NCBI RefSeq assembly: GCF_010500215.1
Contig: NZ_JAAGOY010000004.1
Location: 992,001-1,056,000, forward strand
Direction: 5' to 3'
Length of the DNA stretch: 64,000 nucleotides
Source of the DNA: Aliiroseovarius sp. PrR006
Lineage (GTDB): Bacteria; Pseudomonadota; Alphaproteobacteria; Rhodobacterales; Rhodobacteraceae
Shown: piece after piece, positions 1 through 7,713 of the stretch
Layout of the letters: the number at the start of each line of letters is the position of its first letter
Numbering within the stretch: the first letter of the stretch is position 1
The notes under the pieces: generated by a model
What the model saw: only the letters and a program-made list of their open reading frames with translations
Database searches by the model: none
What the model was told of the DNA's origin: nothing
Made by a program: the position numbers and the translations under genes

Positions 1-761
1 GGTCGCTGACCCCCACCGAAGTCGGTCAGCAGTTTTACACCGAGGCTTTGCGCATTCTGGAAACCGTGGACGAGGCCGAAAGCGTCGTTGCGCGTTTTTC
101 GGACGCACCGCGGGGCACCGTGCGGGTGACCGCGCCGATGGCGGCGGGGCGCCGGATCATTGCCCCACTGGTGCCTGAGTTTGTAGATCAGAACCCGAAT
201 ATCGACGTGCGAATGCGAATGTCGGATCGCAAGGTCGATATCCTCGCTGATGGTCTGGACGTGGCCTTCTTCGTCGGAACACCGCATGACAGCAGCCTGA
301 AGTTGCGCAAGATTGCCGACTGCACACGCACACTTTGTGCCGCCCCCGCATATCTGGAACAAGCAGGCACGCCCAAGCACCCCGAAGACCTGCTACAAGG
401 TCACAATTGCCTGTTGCTGCGGTATCCCCGGTCACCCGAGTATTTCTGGACGCTCAACTCTGACACCGGATATCGCAAGTTTGAGGTGTCCGGAAAGTAC
501 GACGCTGATGACAGTGATGTGCTGTTGAATTGGGCGCTGGACGGGCGCGGGATTGTCAACAAGCCGCTCTTTGAAGTGGCTGAGCATCTTCGCTCGGGAC
601 GTTTGGTGGAAATCTTGCCTGACGCGCGGCCAATGCCATCCATGTTCGGATGCCTTTACCCGCACAAGAAACTGCAGGACCCAAAGATCCGCCTATTGGT
701 GGACTTCGTTGCACGCCGCGGTTTGGAGGTGCTGAAGGCAAGTACTTCGCACTCAACGTAG
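1..761 (+). CDS. LysR-family transcriptional regulator, 3' part
   Basis: The reading frame is already open at base 3 and lacks a start in the window, so the N-terminal helix-turn-helix lies mostly to the left. The first visible residues (SLTPTEVGQQFYTEALRIL) are the end of the LysR DNA-binding region and linker helix. The rest, about 230 residues, is a LysR substrate-binding domain beginning near GTVRVTAPMAAGR. It ends 50 bp before convergent bhcD. The effector is unknown. It may control a gene to the left of the window. The bhc genes have their own IclR regulator, so I do not assign it to them. Family certain, function unknown. Confidence 0.88.
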   Translation, partial: SLTPTEVGQQFYTEALRILETVDEAESVVARFSDAPRGTVRVTAPMAAGRRIIAPLVPEFVDQNPNIDVRMRMSDRKVDILADGLDVAFFVGTPHDSSLKLRKIADCTRTLCAAPAYLEQAGTPKHPEDLLQGHNCLLLRYPRSPEYFWTLNSDTGYRKFEVSGKYDADDSDVLLNWALDGRGIVNKPLFEVAEHLRSGRLVEILPDARPMPSMFGCLYPHKKLQDPKIRLLVDFVARRGLEVLKASTSHST

Positions 762-763
762 AA

Positions 764-790
764 CGCCCGCCACAGAGAACCGGGCGGGCG
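764..790. terminator. Convergent hairpin between lysR and bhcD
   Basis: A perfect 8-bp GC-only stem, CGCCCGCC (764-771) with GGCGGGCG (783-790) and an 11-nt loop, lies between two converging stop codons. There is no clear T-run on either side, so termination is inferred from position and stem strength. Confidence 0.5.
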
Positions 791-810
791 CTGTCTGGAT
801 TTGTGTCCGA

Positions 811-1776
811 TCAGAAATCGACTTCGATGGCGATGCCCTTTTCAATTGCAAGCTCTACGACAGACGCTGCCACGGCAAGGTCCTGCAATCCGACGCCGGT
901 GCCATCAAACAGCGTGATCTGATCGTCGGATGTCCGCCCCGGATTGGTTCCGTTGATCACCGCACCGATCTGCGCCACATCGCTTTCCTGGATCAGCCCC
1001 TGCCCCACAGCATGTTGCGCTTCGCCGATGGTGATGGACTGCGCGACCTCGTCCGTGAACACGTCCGCTTTGACCAGCAACTGCGGATCGACCTCTTGTT
1101 TGCCCTTCGTGTCGGTGCCCATGCAGGCGATATGCGTGCCCGGGCTGACTTGGCCTGCCCCAAGAATTGGATCGAAAGAAGACGTGATCGAGATGATCAC
1201 ATCAGCCTCTGTCATGCCGTCAAGCTCGACCGCTTCAAACGGCAACCCGGCCTCGTCTGCGACCTTTTCAAGGTTCGGCAGCATCTCGGGATGCAGGTTC
1301 CAGCCGATCACCTTCTCAAACGACCGCTTCTCAAGCGCAGCACGCAGTTGGAACGTCGCCTGATGGCCAGCACCGATCATACCGATCACCTTGGCATCTT
1401 CACGTGCAAGGTGCTTGATCGAGACCGAAGACGCAGCAGCCGTGCGCAGGGCGGTCAACAGGTTGCCCCCCACCATCGCCTTGGCCTTGCCCGTGTCCGG
1501 ATCAAACAGGAAGACGGTCGACTGGTGATTGATGATCCCGCGCTTTTCCAAATTGTTGGGCCAATAGCCGCCGGCCTTCAGCCCCAAAGTCAGCCCGGCC
1601 TGATCGAACCCGCCCTTGAAGCCATAAAGCGCATCCTCGTGGCCGATTGCCTCGCGGATTACAGGGAAGTTGTAGGCGTCGCCCGACGCCATCGCCGCAA
1701 AAACTTGTTCCACCGCGCTAAAGGCGGCGTCGCGGGTCATAAGGCCCGCAATCTCGCGTTCTGGAACGATATACAT
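811..1776 (-). CDS. bhcD: Iminosuccinate reductase (beta-hydroxyaspartate cycle)
   Basis: 321 aa, ornithine cyclodeaminase/mu-crystallin family. The Rossmann dinucleotide loop IGAGHQA is near residue 134, and the family sequences KAGGYWPNN (about 67-75) and GRTSDDQITLFDGTG (C-terminal) are present. In the beta-hydroxyaspartate (BHA) cycle this enzyme reduces iminosuccinate to L-aspartate with NAD(P)H. The assignment rests on operon position: it follows aldolase, dehydratase and aminotransferase genes in the bhcABCD order known from Paracoccus. The start has GAAGGA about 8 nt upstream. It lies 90 bp after bhcC, and that gap carries two hairpins. By sequence alone it could be another cyclodeaminase-like enzyme; with the context I am fairly sure. 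Confidence 0.88.
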   Translation of the reverse strand: MYIVPEREIAGLMTRDAAFSAVEQVFAAMASGDAYNFPVIREAIGHEDALYGFKGGFDQAGLTLGLKAGGYWPNNLEKRGIINHQSTVFLFDPDTGKAKAMVGGNLLTALRTAAASSVSIKHLAREDAKVIGMIGAGHQATFQLRAALEKRSFEKVIGWNLHPEMLPNLEKVADEAGLPFEAVELDGMTEADVIISITSSFDPILGAGQVSPGTHIACMGTDTKGKQEVDPQLLVKADVFTDEVAQSITIGEAQHAVGQGLIQESDVAQIGAVINGTNPGRTSDDQITLFDGTGVGLQDLAVAASVVELAIEKGIAIEVDF

Positions 1777-1797
1777 GTTTGTGTCCTTCGAAAAAGC

Positions 1798-1855
1798 GGG
1801 TGGAGTGCGTCACTCCACCCAGTTCAGGAGGGTTCGGCCCGTCACCGGGCCAACC
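1798..1855 (-). promoter_or_regulatory. Two intercistronic hairpins between bhcC and bhcD
   Basis: The first is a perfect 10-bp inverted repeat, GGGTGGAGTG (1798-1807) and CACTCCACCC (1811-1820), with a 3-nt loop. The second pairs GGTT and GGCCCG (1831-1841) with CGGGCC and AACC (1846-1855). Neither is followed by a T-run on the minus strand. They are more likely to tune mRNA stability or lower bhcD output relative to bhcABC than to end transcription. Confidence 0.5.
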
Positions 1856-1866
1856 TCAGAGGTTCC

Positions 1867-3030
1867 TTAAAACGCTTTGCCGCGTGCCGAGACCGGCCAG
1901 AGGGTTTCCACCTTGCCGTTGCGCACGCCGACATACCAATCATGTACGTTGGCGGTCGGATCGCAGTGGCCCGGCACAAGGCGCAGTTTGTCGTTCACTT
2001 TCAGAGCACCATCCGGATCGGCCACCACGCCATGTTCATCCGAACATTTGATGTATTCGACATCATTGCGCCCAAAGACCACGGGCAGACCACTATCGAT
2101 CGACTGCGCCTTCAGGCCCGCGTCGACGATCGCCTTGTCAGCCTTGGTGTGGCTCATCACCGAGGTCAGGATGAAGAACGCGTTTTCCCATTCGCCCTGG
2201 TCGATCCGGTTGCCATCCTTATCGAGGATACGGCCATAGTCTGCATCCATGAAAGCGTAGGAACCGCACTGCAGCTCGTTATACACACCCGAGTTCGACT
2301 CGAAGTAATAGGAGCCCGTACCGCCACCCGAGACCAGCTCGCACTCGATGCCTTCAGCCTTCAGGCCATCAACCGCGTCTTTGACCATGGCGATGGCGAC
2401 ATCCAGTTTCTCTTTGCGCGCCTCATAGGTATCAAGGTGCTGCATTGCGCCCTGATAGGCTTGTATGCCGGTGAATTTCAGGTTGTCGGCGGCATTGATC
2501 GCCTTGGCGATTTCGATCACATCCGCGGTCGAGTTCACACCACAGCGGCCTGCGCCGCAGTCGATCTCGATGAAGGTCTCCAGTTCGGTGCCGTGCTTCT
2601 GCGCTGCGGCCGACAAATCGGCCACGTTGTCCAGATCATCAACACAGACGATGATCCGGCTGCCCAGTTTCGGCAGCTGCGCCAGACGGTCGATTTTTAG
2701 CGGATCGCGCACTTGGTTCGAGACCAGAACATCCTTGATGCCGCCGCGCACGAACACCTCGGCTTCGGACACTTTCTGGCAGCAAACGCCAACCGCGCCA
2801 CCCAGTTTTTCCTGCAGCTTGGCTACATCAACCGACTTGTGCATCTTGCCATGCACCCGGTGACGCATCCCATGCGCCTTTGCATAGTCGCCCATCTTCT
2901 TGATGTTGCGCTCAAGCGCGTCCAGATCCAGCACAAGCGCGGGGGTTTGGATGTCGGCCTCGTCCATGCCCGGCAGAGCCGGAACATCAAAGCCTACGAC
3001 AAGGTTCTCAAAATTGGTCACTGCGTTCAT
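1867..3030 (-). CDS. bhcC: beta-hydroxyaspartate aldolase
   Basis: 387 aa, D-threonine aldolase-like fold-type III PLP enzyme. The PLP lysine is expected at K62 in RVHGKMHKS. The C-terminal metal-binding pair H355/D357 is seen in PGHCDPTAN. In the BHA cycle it condenses glycine with glyoxylate to (2R,3S)-beta-hydroxyaspartate. The start is supported by GAAGGAGA 5 nt upstream. It follows bhcB by 12 bp in one operon. Length and motifs fit the family. The alternative, a stand-alone D-threonine aldolase, is unlikely with bhcA, bhcB and bhcD next to it. Confidence 0.92.
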   Translation of the reverse strand: MNAVTNFENLVVGFDVPALPGMDEADIQTPALVLDLDALERNIKKMGDYAKAHGMRHRVHGKMHKSVDVAKLQEKLGGAVGVCCQKVSEAEVFVRGGIKDVLVSNQVRDPLKIDRLAQLPKLGSRIIVCVDDLDNVADLSAAAQKHGTELETFIEIDCGAGRCGVNSTADVIEIAKAINAADNLKFTGIQAYQGAMQHLDTYEARKEKLDVAIAMVKDAVDGLKAEGIECELVSGGGTGSYYFESNSGVYNELQCGSYAFMDADYGRILDKDGNRIDQGEWENAFFILTSVMSHTKADKAIVDAGLKAQSIDSGLPVVFGRNDVEYIKCSDEHGVVADPDGALKVNDKLRLVPGHCDPTANVHDWYVGVRNGKVETLWPVSARGKAF

Positions 3031-3042
3031 TGTCTGTCTCCT

Positions 3043-3993
3043 TCACAGAGTCCAAGGCAGGCGGTCGAGATCGACATTGCCGCCGGTGATGATCAGGCCC
3101 ACGCGCTTTCCTTTAAACGCGTCGGGGTTTTTCAGGATGGTGGCAAGCGGCACGGCGCTGGACGGTTCCATCACCACGCGCAGGTGCTTCCAGATCAGCT
3201 TCATCGCGTCGATGATCTCGGGATCTGAAGCCGTGTAGATCTCGCTCACATGGTTCGACACAAAGTGCCAGGTCAGCTCCTTCAGCGGCACCAGCAGCCC
3301 ATCCGCGATGGTTTTGGGTGCGTCATCCGCAATGATGTAGCCCGCCTTGAAGCTGCGATAGGCGTCATCCGCCTGCTCGGGCTCGGCTGCGATCACTTGC
3401 GTTTCGGGGGCCAGAGTCGACAGCGTCAGACAGGTGCCCGAGATCATTCCGCCACCCCCAATCGGGGCTACAACGGCGTCCAGACCATCGGTTTGCTCAA
3501 TGAACTCACGCGCGCATGTTCCCTGCCCCGCAATCACCCGGTGATCGTTGTAGGGATGCACGAAATCGCCGCCGGTTTCGGCCTGCACACGCGCAAAGGT
3601 TTCTTCGCGCGAAGACGTGGACGGTTCGCATTCGGTGATCTTGCCCCCATAGCGGCGCACCGTGTCTTTCTTGGCCTGCGGCGCAGTCCGCGGCATGACC
3701 ACGTTGCACGGGATACCACGCTTCATCGCGGCATATGACAGGCACGAGGCATGGTTGCCAGACGAGTGGGTGGCCACACCTTTGGCCGCCTGCTCTTCGT
3801 CCAGCCCAAACACAGCGTTCGAGGCGCCGCGGACTTTGAAGGCCCCCGGTTCTTGAAAGTTCTCACACTTGAAGAACAACTCAGCCCCGGTCAGCTCGTT
3901 CAGGTAATCCGAGGTCCGAACCGGCGTGCGGCGGATATGGGGCTGGATGCGCTCATGCGCCTCCAGCATGTCTTCATAGGTCGGGATATACAT
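3043..3993 (-). CDS. bhcB: beta-hydroxyaspartate dehydratase
   Basis: 316 aa, serine/threonine dehydratase (fold-type II PLP) family. The PLP lysine is K53 in GAFKVRGA; the phosphate loop GGGGMISG and the SSGNH motif are present. It dehydrates beta-hydroxyaspartate to iminosuccinate, the substrate of BhcD. I chose the ATG at 3993 (MYIPTYED) because AAGGA lies 7 nt upstream. The frame stays open further upstream to 4113, but that part overlaps bhcA and is not family sequence. The gene begins 11 bp after the bhcA stop. It is paralogous to eutB at 21489, which has the same active-site layout. Confidence 0.92.
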   Translation of the reverse strand: MYIPTYEDMLEAHERIQPHIRRTPVRTSDYLNELTGAELFFKCENFQEPGAFKVRGASNAVFGLDEEQAAKGVATHSSGNHASCLSYAAMKRGIPCNVVMPRTAPQAKKDTVRRYGGKITECEPSTSSREETFARVQAETGGDFVHPYNDHRVIAGQGTCAREFIEQTDGLDAVVAPIGGGGMISGTCLTLSTLAPETQVIAAEPEQADDAYRSFKAGYIIADDAPKTIADGLLVPLKELTWHFVSNHVSEIYTASDPEIIDAMKLIWKHLRVVMEPSSAVPLATILKNPDAFKGKRVGLIITGGNVDLDRLPWTL

Positions 3994-4004
3994 CGGTGTA
4001 TCCT

Positions 4005-5198
4005 TCATTCCGCGGCCTCTTGCTGGGCAGCGGTGGCACTTCCGCGGTAGTATTCTTGCGCAGTGGCAACCCCGAGGCCCAGCGTGATGTCCAAGCCAAG
4101 GTCGACCATGCACATCTCGGCGGTCGCGATGCCCGACAGAGCCATAACGTCGGTCATGCTGCCCAGGTGACCAATGCGGAACACCTTGCCGGCGACCTCT
4201 CCCAACCCGACACCAAAGGCGACGCCGTATTTCTCGGCCGCCAGAGTCACGATGTCCGTGGCATTGAAATGCGCAGGCGTGCGGATGGCACTAACCGTGT
4301 CAGAGTAAACATCCGGAGACGCGGCACACAGCTCCAGCCCCCACGCTCCAACGGCGGCGCGTACACCTTCCGCAATGCGGTTGTGGCGGGCAAAGACGTT
4401 CTCCAGCCCCTCATCCAGCAGCATTTTGCAGGACTCGTTCAGGCCATTCATCAGCCCCACAGCAGGCGTGTAAGGGTAGGCGTTATTGGCATAGCCCTTC
4501 GCCATATCGTGCACATCGAAGAAGGTACGCGGCAGCGTGCCTGTCTTGGTCGCCTCCATCGCCTTCTGACTGAAGCCTACGATGGCCAGACCAGCGGGCA
4601 GCATGAACCCTTTCTGGGAACCCGTTACCGCAACATCAACGCCCCACTCATCAAAGCGGAAATCCATCGACGCGATCGAGCTTACGCCATCAACGAACAG
4701 AAGCGCCGGGTGACCGGCCGCATCCAGCGCACGACGAACGGCAGCAATGTCAGACTTAACGCCGGTGGCGGTTTCGTTATGCGTGGCCAAGACCGCCTTG
4801 ATCTCGTGGCCTTTGTCTGCGGTCAGGATCTCTTCATAGCGATCTGCGGGAATACCTTCACCCCACGGGGTCTCTACAATGGTGACATCCAAATCGTGGC
4901 GCTGACACATGTCGATCCAACGATGCGAAAACATACCATTGCGCGCAGCAAGGATCTTATCGCCAGAGGACAGGGTGTTGGTCAGGGCTGTTTCCCAGCC
5001 GCCCGTGCCGCTGGAGGGGAAGATGAAGACCTCGGCCGTTTGGCTCTTCAGGATCTTCTTCACGCCCTCGCGTGCCGGGTGCAGGATCTGCCCAAACAGC
5101 GGCGAACGATGGTCAATCGTCGGCATGTCAGACGCCTTGCGCAGGCTTTCAGGGATGTTGGTCGGGCCCGGAATGAAAACGGGGTTTTGAAAACTCAT
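4005..5198 (-). CDS. bhcA: Aspartate-glyoxylate aminotransferase
   Basis: 397 aa, class V aminotransferase of the serine-glyoxylate/alanine-glyoxylate type. The PLP lysine is K196 in TGSQKGF, and FVDGVSSIASMDF carries the cofactor aspartate. It transfers the amino group of aspartate to glyoxylate, making glycine for BhcC and oxaloacetate as the net product of the cycle. It is the first gene of the bhcABCD operon, with AAGGAG 5 nt before the ATG. The promoter region is shared with divergent bhcR. A general serine-glyoxylate aminotransferase is the only alternative; neighbours argue for BhcA. Confidence 0.93.
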   Translation of the reverse strand: MSFQNPVFIPGPTNIPESLRKASDMPTIDHRSPLFGQILHPAREGVKKILKSQTAEVFIFPSSGTGGWETALTNTLSSGDKILAARNGMFSHRWIDMCQRHDLDVTIVETPWGEGIPADRYEEILTADKGHEIKAVLATHNETATGVKSDIAAVRRALDAAGHPALLFVDGVSSIASMDFRFDEWGVDVAVTGSQKGFMLPAGLAIVGFSQKAMEATKTGTLPRTFFDVHDMAKGYANNAYPYTPAVGLMNGLNESCKMLLDEGLENVFARHNRIAEGVRAAVGAWGLELCAASPDVYSDTVSAIRTPAHFNATDIVTLAAEKYGVAFGVGLGEVAGKVFRIGHLGSMTDVMALSGIATAEMCMVDLGLDITLGLGVATAQEYYRGSATAAQQEAAE

Positions 5199-5365
5199 GG
5201 GGTTCTCCTTCGATCTTTAAGGCCACAATATTGCCCGCGCCGTTTGAAGGATATTTTTTTGAAATTGTTTTTCATTTTCGAAACTTGTTATTTTTTTGTT
5301 ATTTATCAATCTATTGACTTTTTCATATTGTGAATTTATTTTTCACTGAAAATGCGAGGGTTTTT
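5199..5365. promoter_or_regulatory. Divergent bhcA/bhcR promoter with three TTTCA/TGAAA inverted repeats
   Basis: This AT-rich gap holds a good sigma70-type promoter for bhcR: TTGACT (5314-5319), 17-bp spacer, TATTTT (5337-5342). Three inverted repeats of the same half-site are visible: TGAAA-N5-TTTCA (5260-5274), TTTCA-N5-TGAAT (5321-5335) and TTTTCA-N1-TGAAAA (5340-5352). The second lies inside the spacer and the third overlaps the -10 element, as expected for an autoregulated IclR-type repressor. I could not pick a convincing promoter for bhcA. Confidence 0.6.
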
Positions 5366-6211
5366 ATGGAATCTCAAAAAGACGGCACATCGACCACCCG
5401 CAAGGCCCGTGGACGCCCCCGCGACTGGCATGACAAAACCGCCCAGAACACGATCAAATCGTTGGATCGCGCGATGGAGGTTTTCGAACATCTGAGCGAA
5501 GCGCAGGGCAAGCCCTTGTCCGTGATTGCCGAAGAAATGGGGCAGTCGCCCGCGACCGTTTATCGGGTTCTTGTGACGCTAGAGACGCGCGGGCTTGTCG
5601 AATTCGACAGCGTGGAACAGGTCTGGTTTATCGGCGCCCGCGCCTTCGTCATCGGCGCCCGCTTCCTGCGGCGCACCAGCCTTGTTGACAGGGCCCGCCC
5701 GATCCTGCGCAAGCTCATGGAAGCCACCGGCGAGACCGCAAATCTGGGGATCGAGAAAGAAGGGTCCGTCCTGTTTCTAAGCCAGGTCGAGACCCACGCA
5801 AATATCCGCGCCTTCTTTCCCCCCGGCTCGTTGTCGCCGATGCACTCGTCGGGTATTGGCAAGGCGGTGTTGGCCTATATGGACAAGGAACGGCTGAACC
5901 GGGTTCTCGACTCTGCGACGTTCGAGGCCTTTACCGAGTACACGATCACCACAGAGGAAGCTCTTCGTGCGGATTTGGAACAGATCCGCACGCGAGGATA
6001 TTCCATCGACAACGAAGAAAAGAACGCCGGGATGCGGTGCATCGCGGCGCCTGTGTTTGACATGAACAGCGAAGTGGTCGCGGGGATTTCGGTCTCAGGC
6101 CCCACCAGCCGCGTCGGTCAGGACGAGACCGATCGACTGAGCCGCGCCGTCATTGACGCGTCACTCCTCCTGACCGAAGCCATCGGCGGAATCGCCCCCG
6201 CGCCGTCCTGA
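5366..6211 (+). CDS. bhcR: IclR-family regulator of the beta-hydroxyaspartate cycle
   Basis: 281 aa. An N-terminal basic tail (RKARGRPRDWH) precedes a winged helix-turn-helix (IKSLDRAMEVFEHLSE to about residue 95) and an IclR effector domain of about 170 residues. It is divergent from bhcA, the place where the glyoxylate-responsive BhcR sits in Paracoccus. I chose the ATG at 5366 because GAGGG lies 5 nt upstream and the predicted -10 ends at 5342; the frame is open upstream to 5330 but a start there would fall inside the promoter. The stop is 4 bp from the convergent cupin gene, so no separate terminator fits. Confidence 0.9.
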   Translation: MESQKDGTSTTRKARGRPRDWHDKTAQNTIKSLDRAMEVFEHLSEAQGKPLSVIAEEMGQSPATVYRVLVTLETRGLVEFDSVEQVWFIGARAFVIGARFLRRTSLVDRARPILRKLMEATGETANLGIEKEGSVLFLSQVETHANIRAFFPPGSLSPMHSSGIGKAVLAYMDKERLNRVLDSATFEAFTEYTITTEEALRADLEQIRTRGYSIDNEEKNAGMRCIAAPVFDMNSEVVAGISVSGPTSRVGQDETDRLSRAVIDASLLLTEAIGGIAPAPS

Positions 6212-6215
6212 CGTC

Positions 6216-7049
6216 TTAGCGACCGCCACCAAGCCGCAACGGCATGTGGCGGTTTACGTCTTTGTACAGAAGATACCGGAAACGTCCCGGCCCACCCGCG
6301 TAGCAAGCCTGCGGGCAGAACGCGCGCAGCCACATGAAATCCCCAGCCTCGACCTCGACCCAGTCTTGGTTCAAGCGATAGGCCGCCTTGCCTTCGAGCA
6401 CGTATAGCCCGTGCTCCATGACATGGGTTTCCAGAAACGGGATGACCCCGCCTGGCTCGAAGGTCACGACCGTTACATGCATATCGTGGCGCAGGTCGTT
6501 CGGGTCCACAAACCGCGTCGTAGCCCACGCGCCATTCGTGTCGGGCATAGGCGTTGGCGCAATGTCATTTTCGTTTAGGATCAGGACGTCCGGCGCATCC
6601 AGCCCCTCGACCCGCTGATAAGCTTTGCGGATCCAATGGAACCGAAGCACTTCGTTCCCTTTATTGTGCAACGTCCAGCTTTCCGACGGCGGCAGATAGG
6701 CATAGCCGCCCGGCGTCAGTTCGTGCACGCCTCCTGCGACCTCCAACGTCGCGGTGCCCTCAACCACGAACAGCACCGCCTGCGCGTCGGGATCGTCTTC
6801 AGGCCGATCAGATCCACCACCCGGCTGAACCTCCATGATGTATTGCGAAAACGTCTCGGCAAATCCACTTAGCGGGCGGGACAACACCCACAGCCGTGTG
6901 CCGGTCCAGAAGGGCAAGAAGCTGGTCACAATATCCTGCATCACCCCTTTCGGGATCACGGCATACGCATCCGTAAACACGGCCCGATCGGTCAAAAGCT
7001 GGGTCTGGGCGGGAAGTCCCCCATGCGGCGCATAATATTGTGTGCTCAT
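6216..7049 (-). CDS. allE: (S)-ureidoglycine aminohydrolase, bicupin
   Basis: 277 aa with two cupin domains, the family organisation of ureidoglycine aminohydrolase (YlbA/AllE/UGlyAH). The C-terminal cupin carries the metal-binding stretch ETHVMEHGLYVLEG. The enzyme releases ammonia from (S)-ureidoglycine to give (S)-ureidoglycolate in allantoin breakdown; ureidoglycolate is then cleaved to glyoxylate and urea. The ATG has TAGGAG 6 nt upstream. It sits tail to tail with bhcR. The link to the glyoxylate-using BHA cycle is my inference. No other allantoin gene is in the window. Confidence 0.85.
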   Translation of the reverse strand: MSTQYYAPHGGLPAQTQLLTDRAVFTDAYAVIPKGVMQDIVTSFLPFWTGTRLWVLSRPLSGFAETFSQYIMEVQPGGGSDRPEDDPDAQAVLFVVEGTATLEVAGGVHELTPGGYAYLPPSESWTLHNKGNEVLRFHWIRKAYQRVEGLDAPDVLILNENDIAPTPMPDTNGAWATTRFVDPNDLRHDMHVTVVTFEPGGVIPFLETHVMEHGLYVLEGKAAYRLNQDWVEVEAGDFMWLRAFCPQACYAGGPGRFRYLLYKDVNRHMPLRLGGGR

Positions 7050-7204
7050 GAATGCTCCTAATCAGAGTGCAGATACCAGAAATATGCGTGTGATTTCATC
7101 ATCTCACCACCCTCAATCTGGCAACAACACTTTAGGGAAACATTTGAAAAAGGCGAGAGCGCTTCAAGAAATGCGATTGAACCAGATCATTGGGGGCGCG
7201 TTTT

Positions 7205-7241
7205 GACATGGCAGGGCGCTGCTGTGCACCCTGCCCCTGTT
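7205..7241. mobile_element. Possible relic of an IS6-type terminus
   Basis: By eye, 28 of 37 positions match the terminal region of the IS copy at 50790-50830 (shared core: GACATGGC, GG, CGCT, CCCTGCCC). The two halves also form a 7-bp stem, GGCAGGG (7210-7216) and CCCTGCC (7229-7235), followed by CCTGTTTTTCTTT. It could therefore equally be a plus-strand terminator with chance similarity. Confidence 0.3.
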
Positions 7242-7294
7242 TTTCTTTAAGGGAACGCTTTCTTCCTCCAACTCTAAGACCTAGGTCTCATCGT

Positions 7295-7537
7295 AGGACA
7301 ATGCTGACGAGATGGCACAGAAGCTTGGCATGTCCACCTCGACGCTACATCGGCGCTCAAGGAGGAATGCCAAAGTTTTGGGGAAATCTAGGAAGAGCGC
7401 CGACGCAATCTGGCGATCTCGCTTCTAAAGAACACCATCCTTCCCGTCAGGTACGTTATGCTGAACCAAGCGCGTTTTTTCACGCGTTCAATCGGTGGTT
7501 CGGCACAACGCCCAGCGCGATCCGAAGCCGGGGATGA
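7295..7537 (+). pseudogene. Remnant of an AraC-family regulator (C-terminal HTH)
   Basis: Three frames together spell the C-terminal AraC/XylS DNA-binding domain. From about 7297: DNADEMAQKLGMSTSTLHRR. Then, shifted, ALKEECQSFGEI, a stop, EERRRNLAISLLKNTILPV. Then, shifted again, RYAEPSAFFHAFNRWFGTTP with the stop at 7535-7537. At least two frameshifts and an internal stop make it dead, and no N-terminal effector domain remains. The remaining bases of 7050-7713 hold no gene I can support; a bulged hairpin at 7662-7688 (TTGGAA/TTCCAA with CACA/TGTG) may mark the end of the glk operon. Confidence 0.8.
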
Positions 7538-7713
7538 ATTGGGGGACTACCTGCCTCAAGTCTAGACATTTGATTACCGTAGGCACCTCAATCAAATGCA
7601 CCTGCATCAAAATGGGAGCCGCACGAATTTCATCTAAACCTCGGAAAGATGCGCGGGCGCCTTGGAAGCCACAGCTTTTGTGTTCCAACGACATGATATT
7701 AGCAGACTAGGCG

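Noticed and set aside
1012-2700. A 562-codon open frame on the plus strand
   Set aside because: It lies antisense to bhcD and bhcC and spans their hairpin gap; it has no family sequence. It is a by-product of GC-rich codon use in the real genes.
5330-5365. Longer N-terminus for BhcR
   Set aside because: It would begin within the predicted promoter (-10 at 5337-5342); the ATG at 5366 has a good ribosome site.
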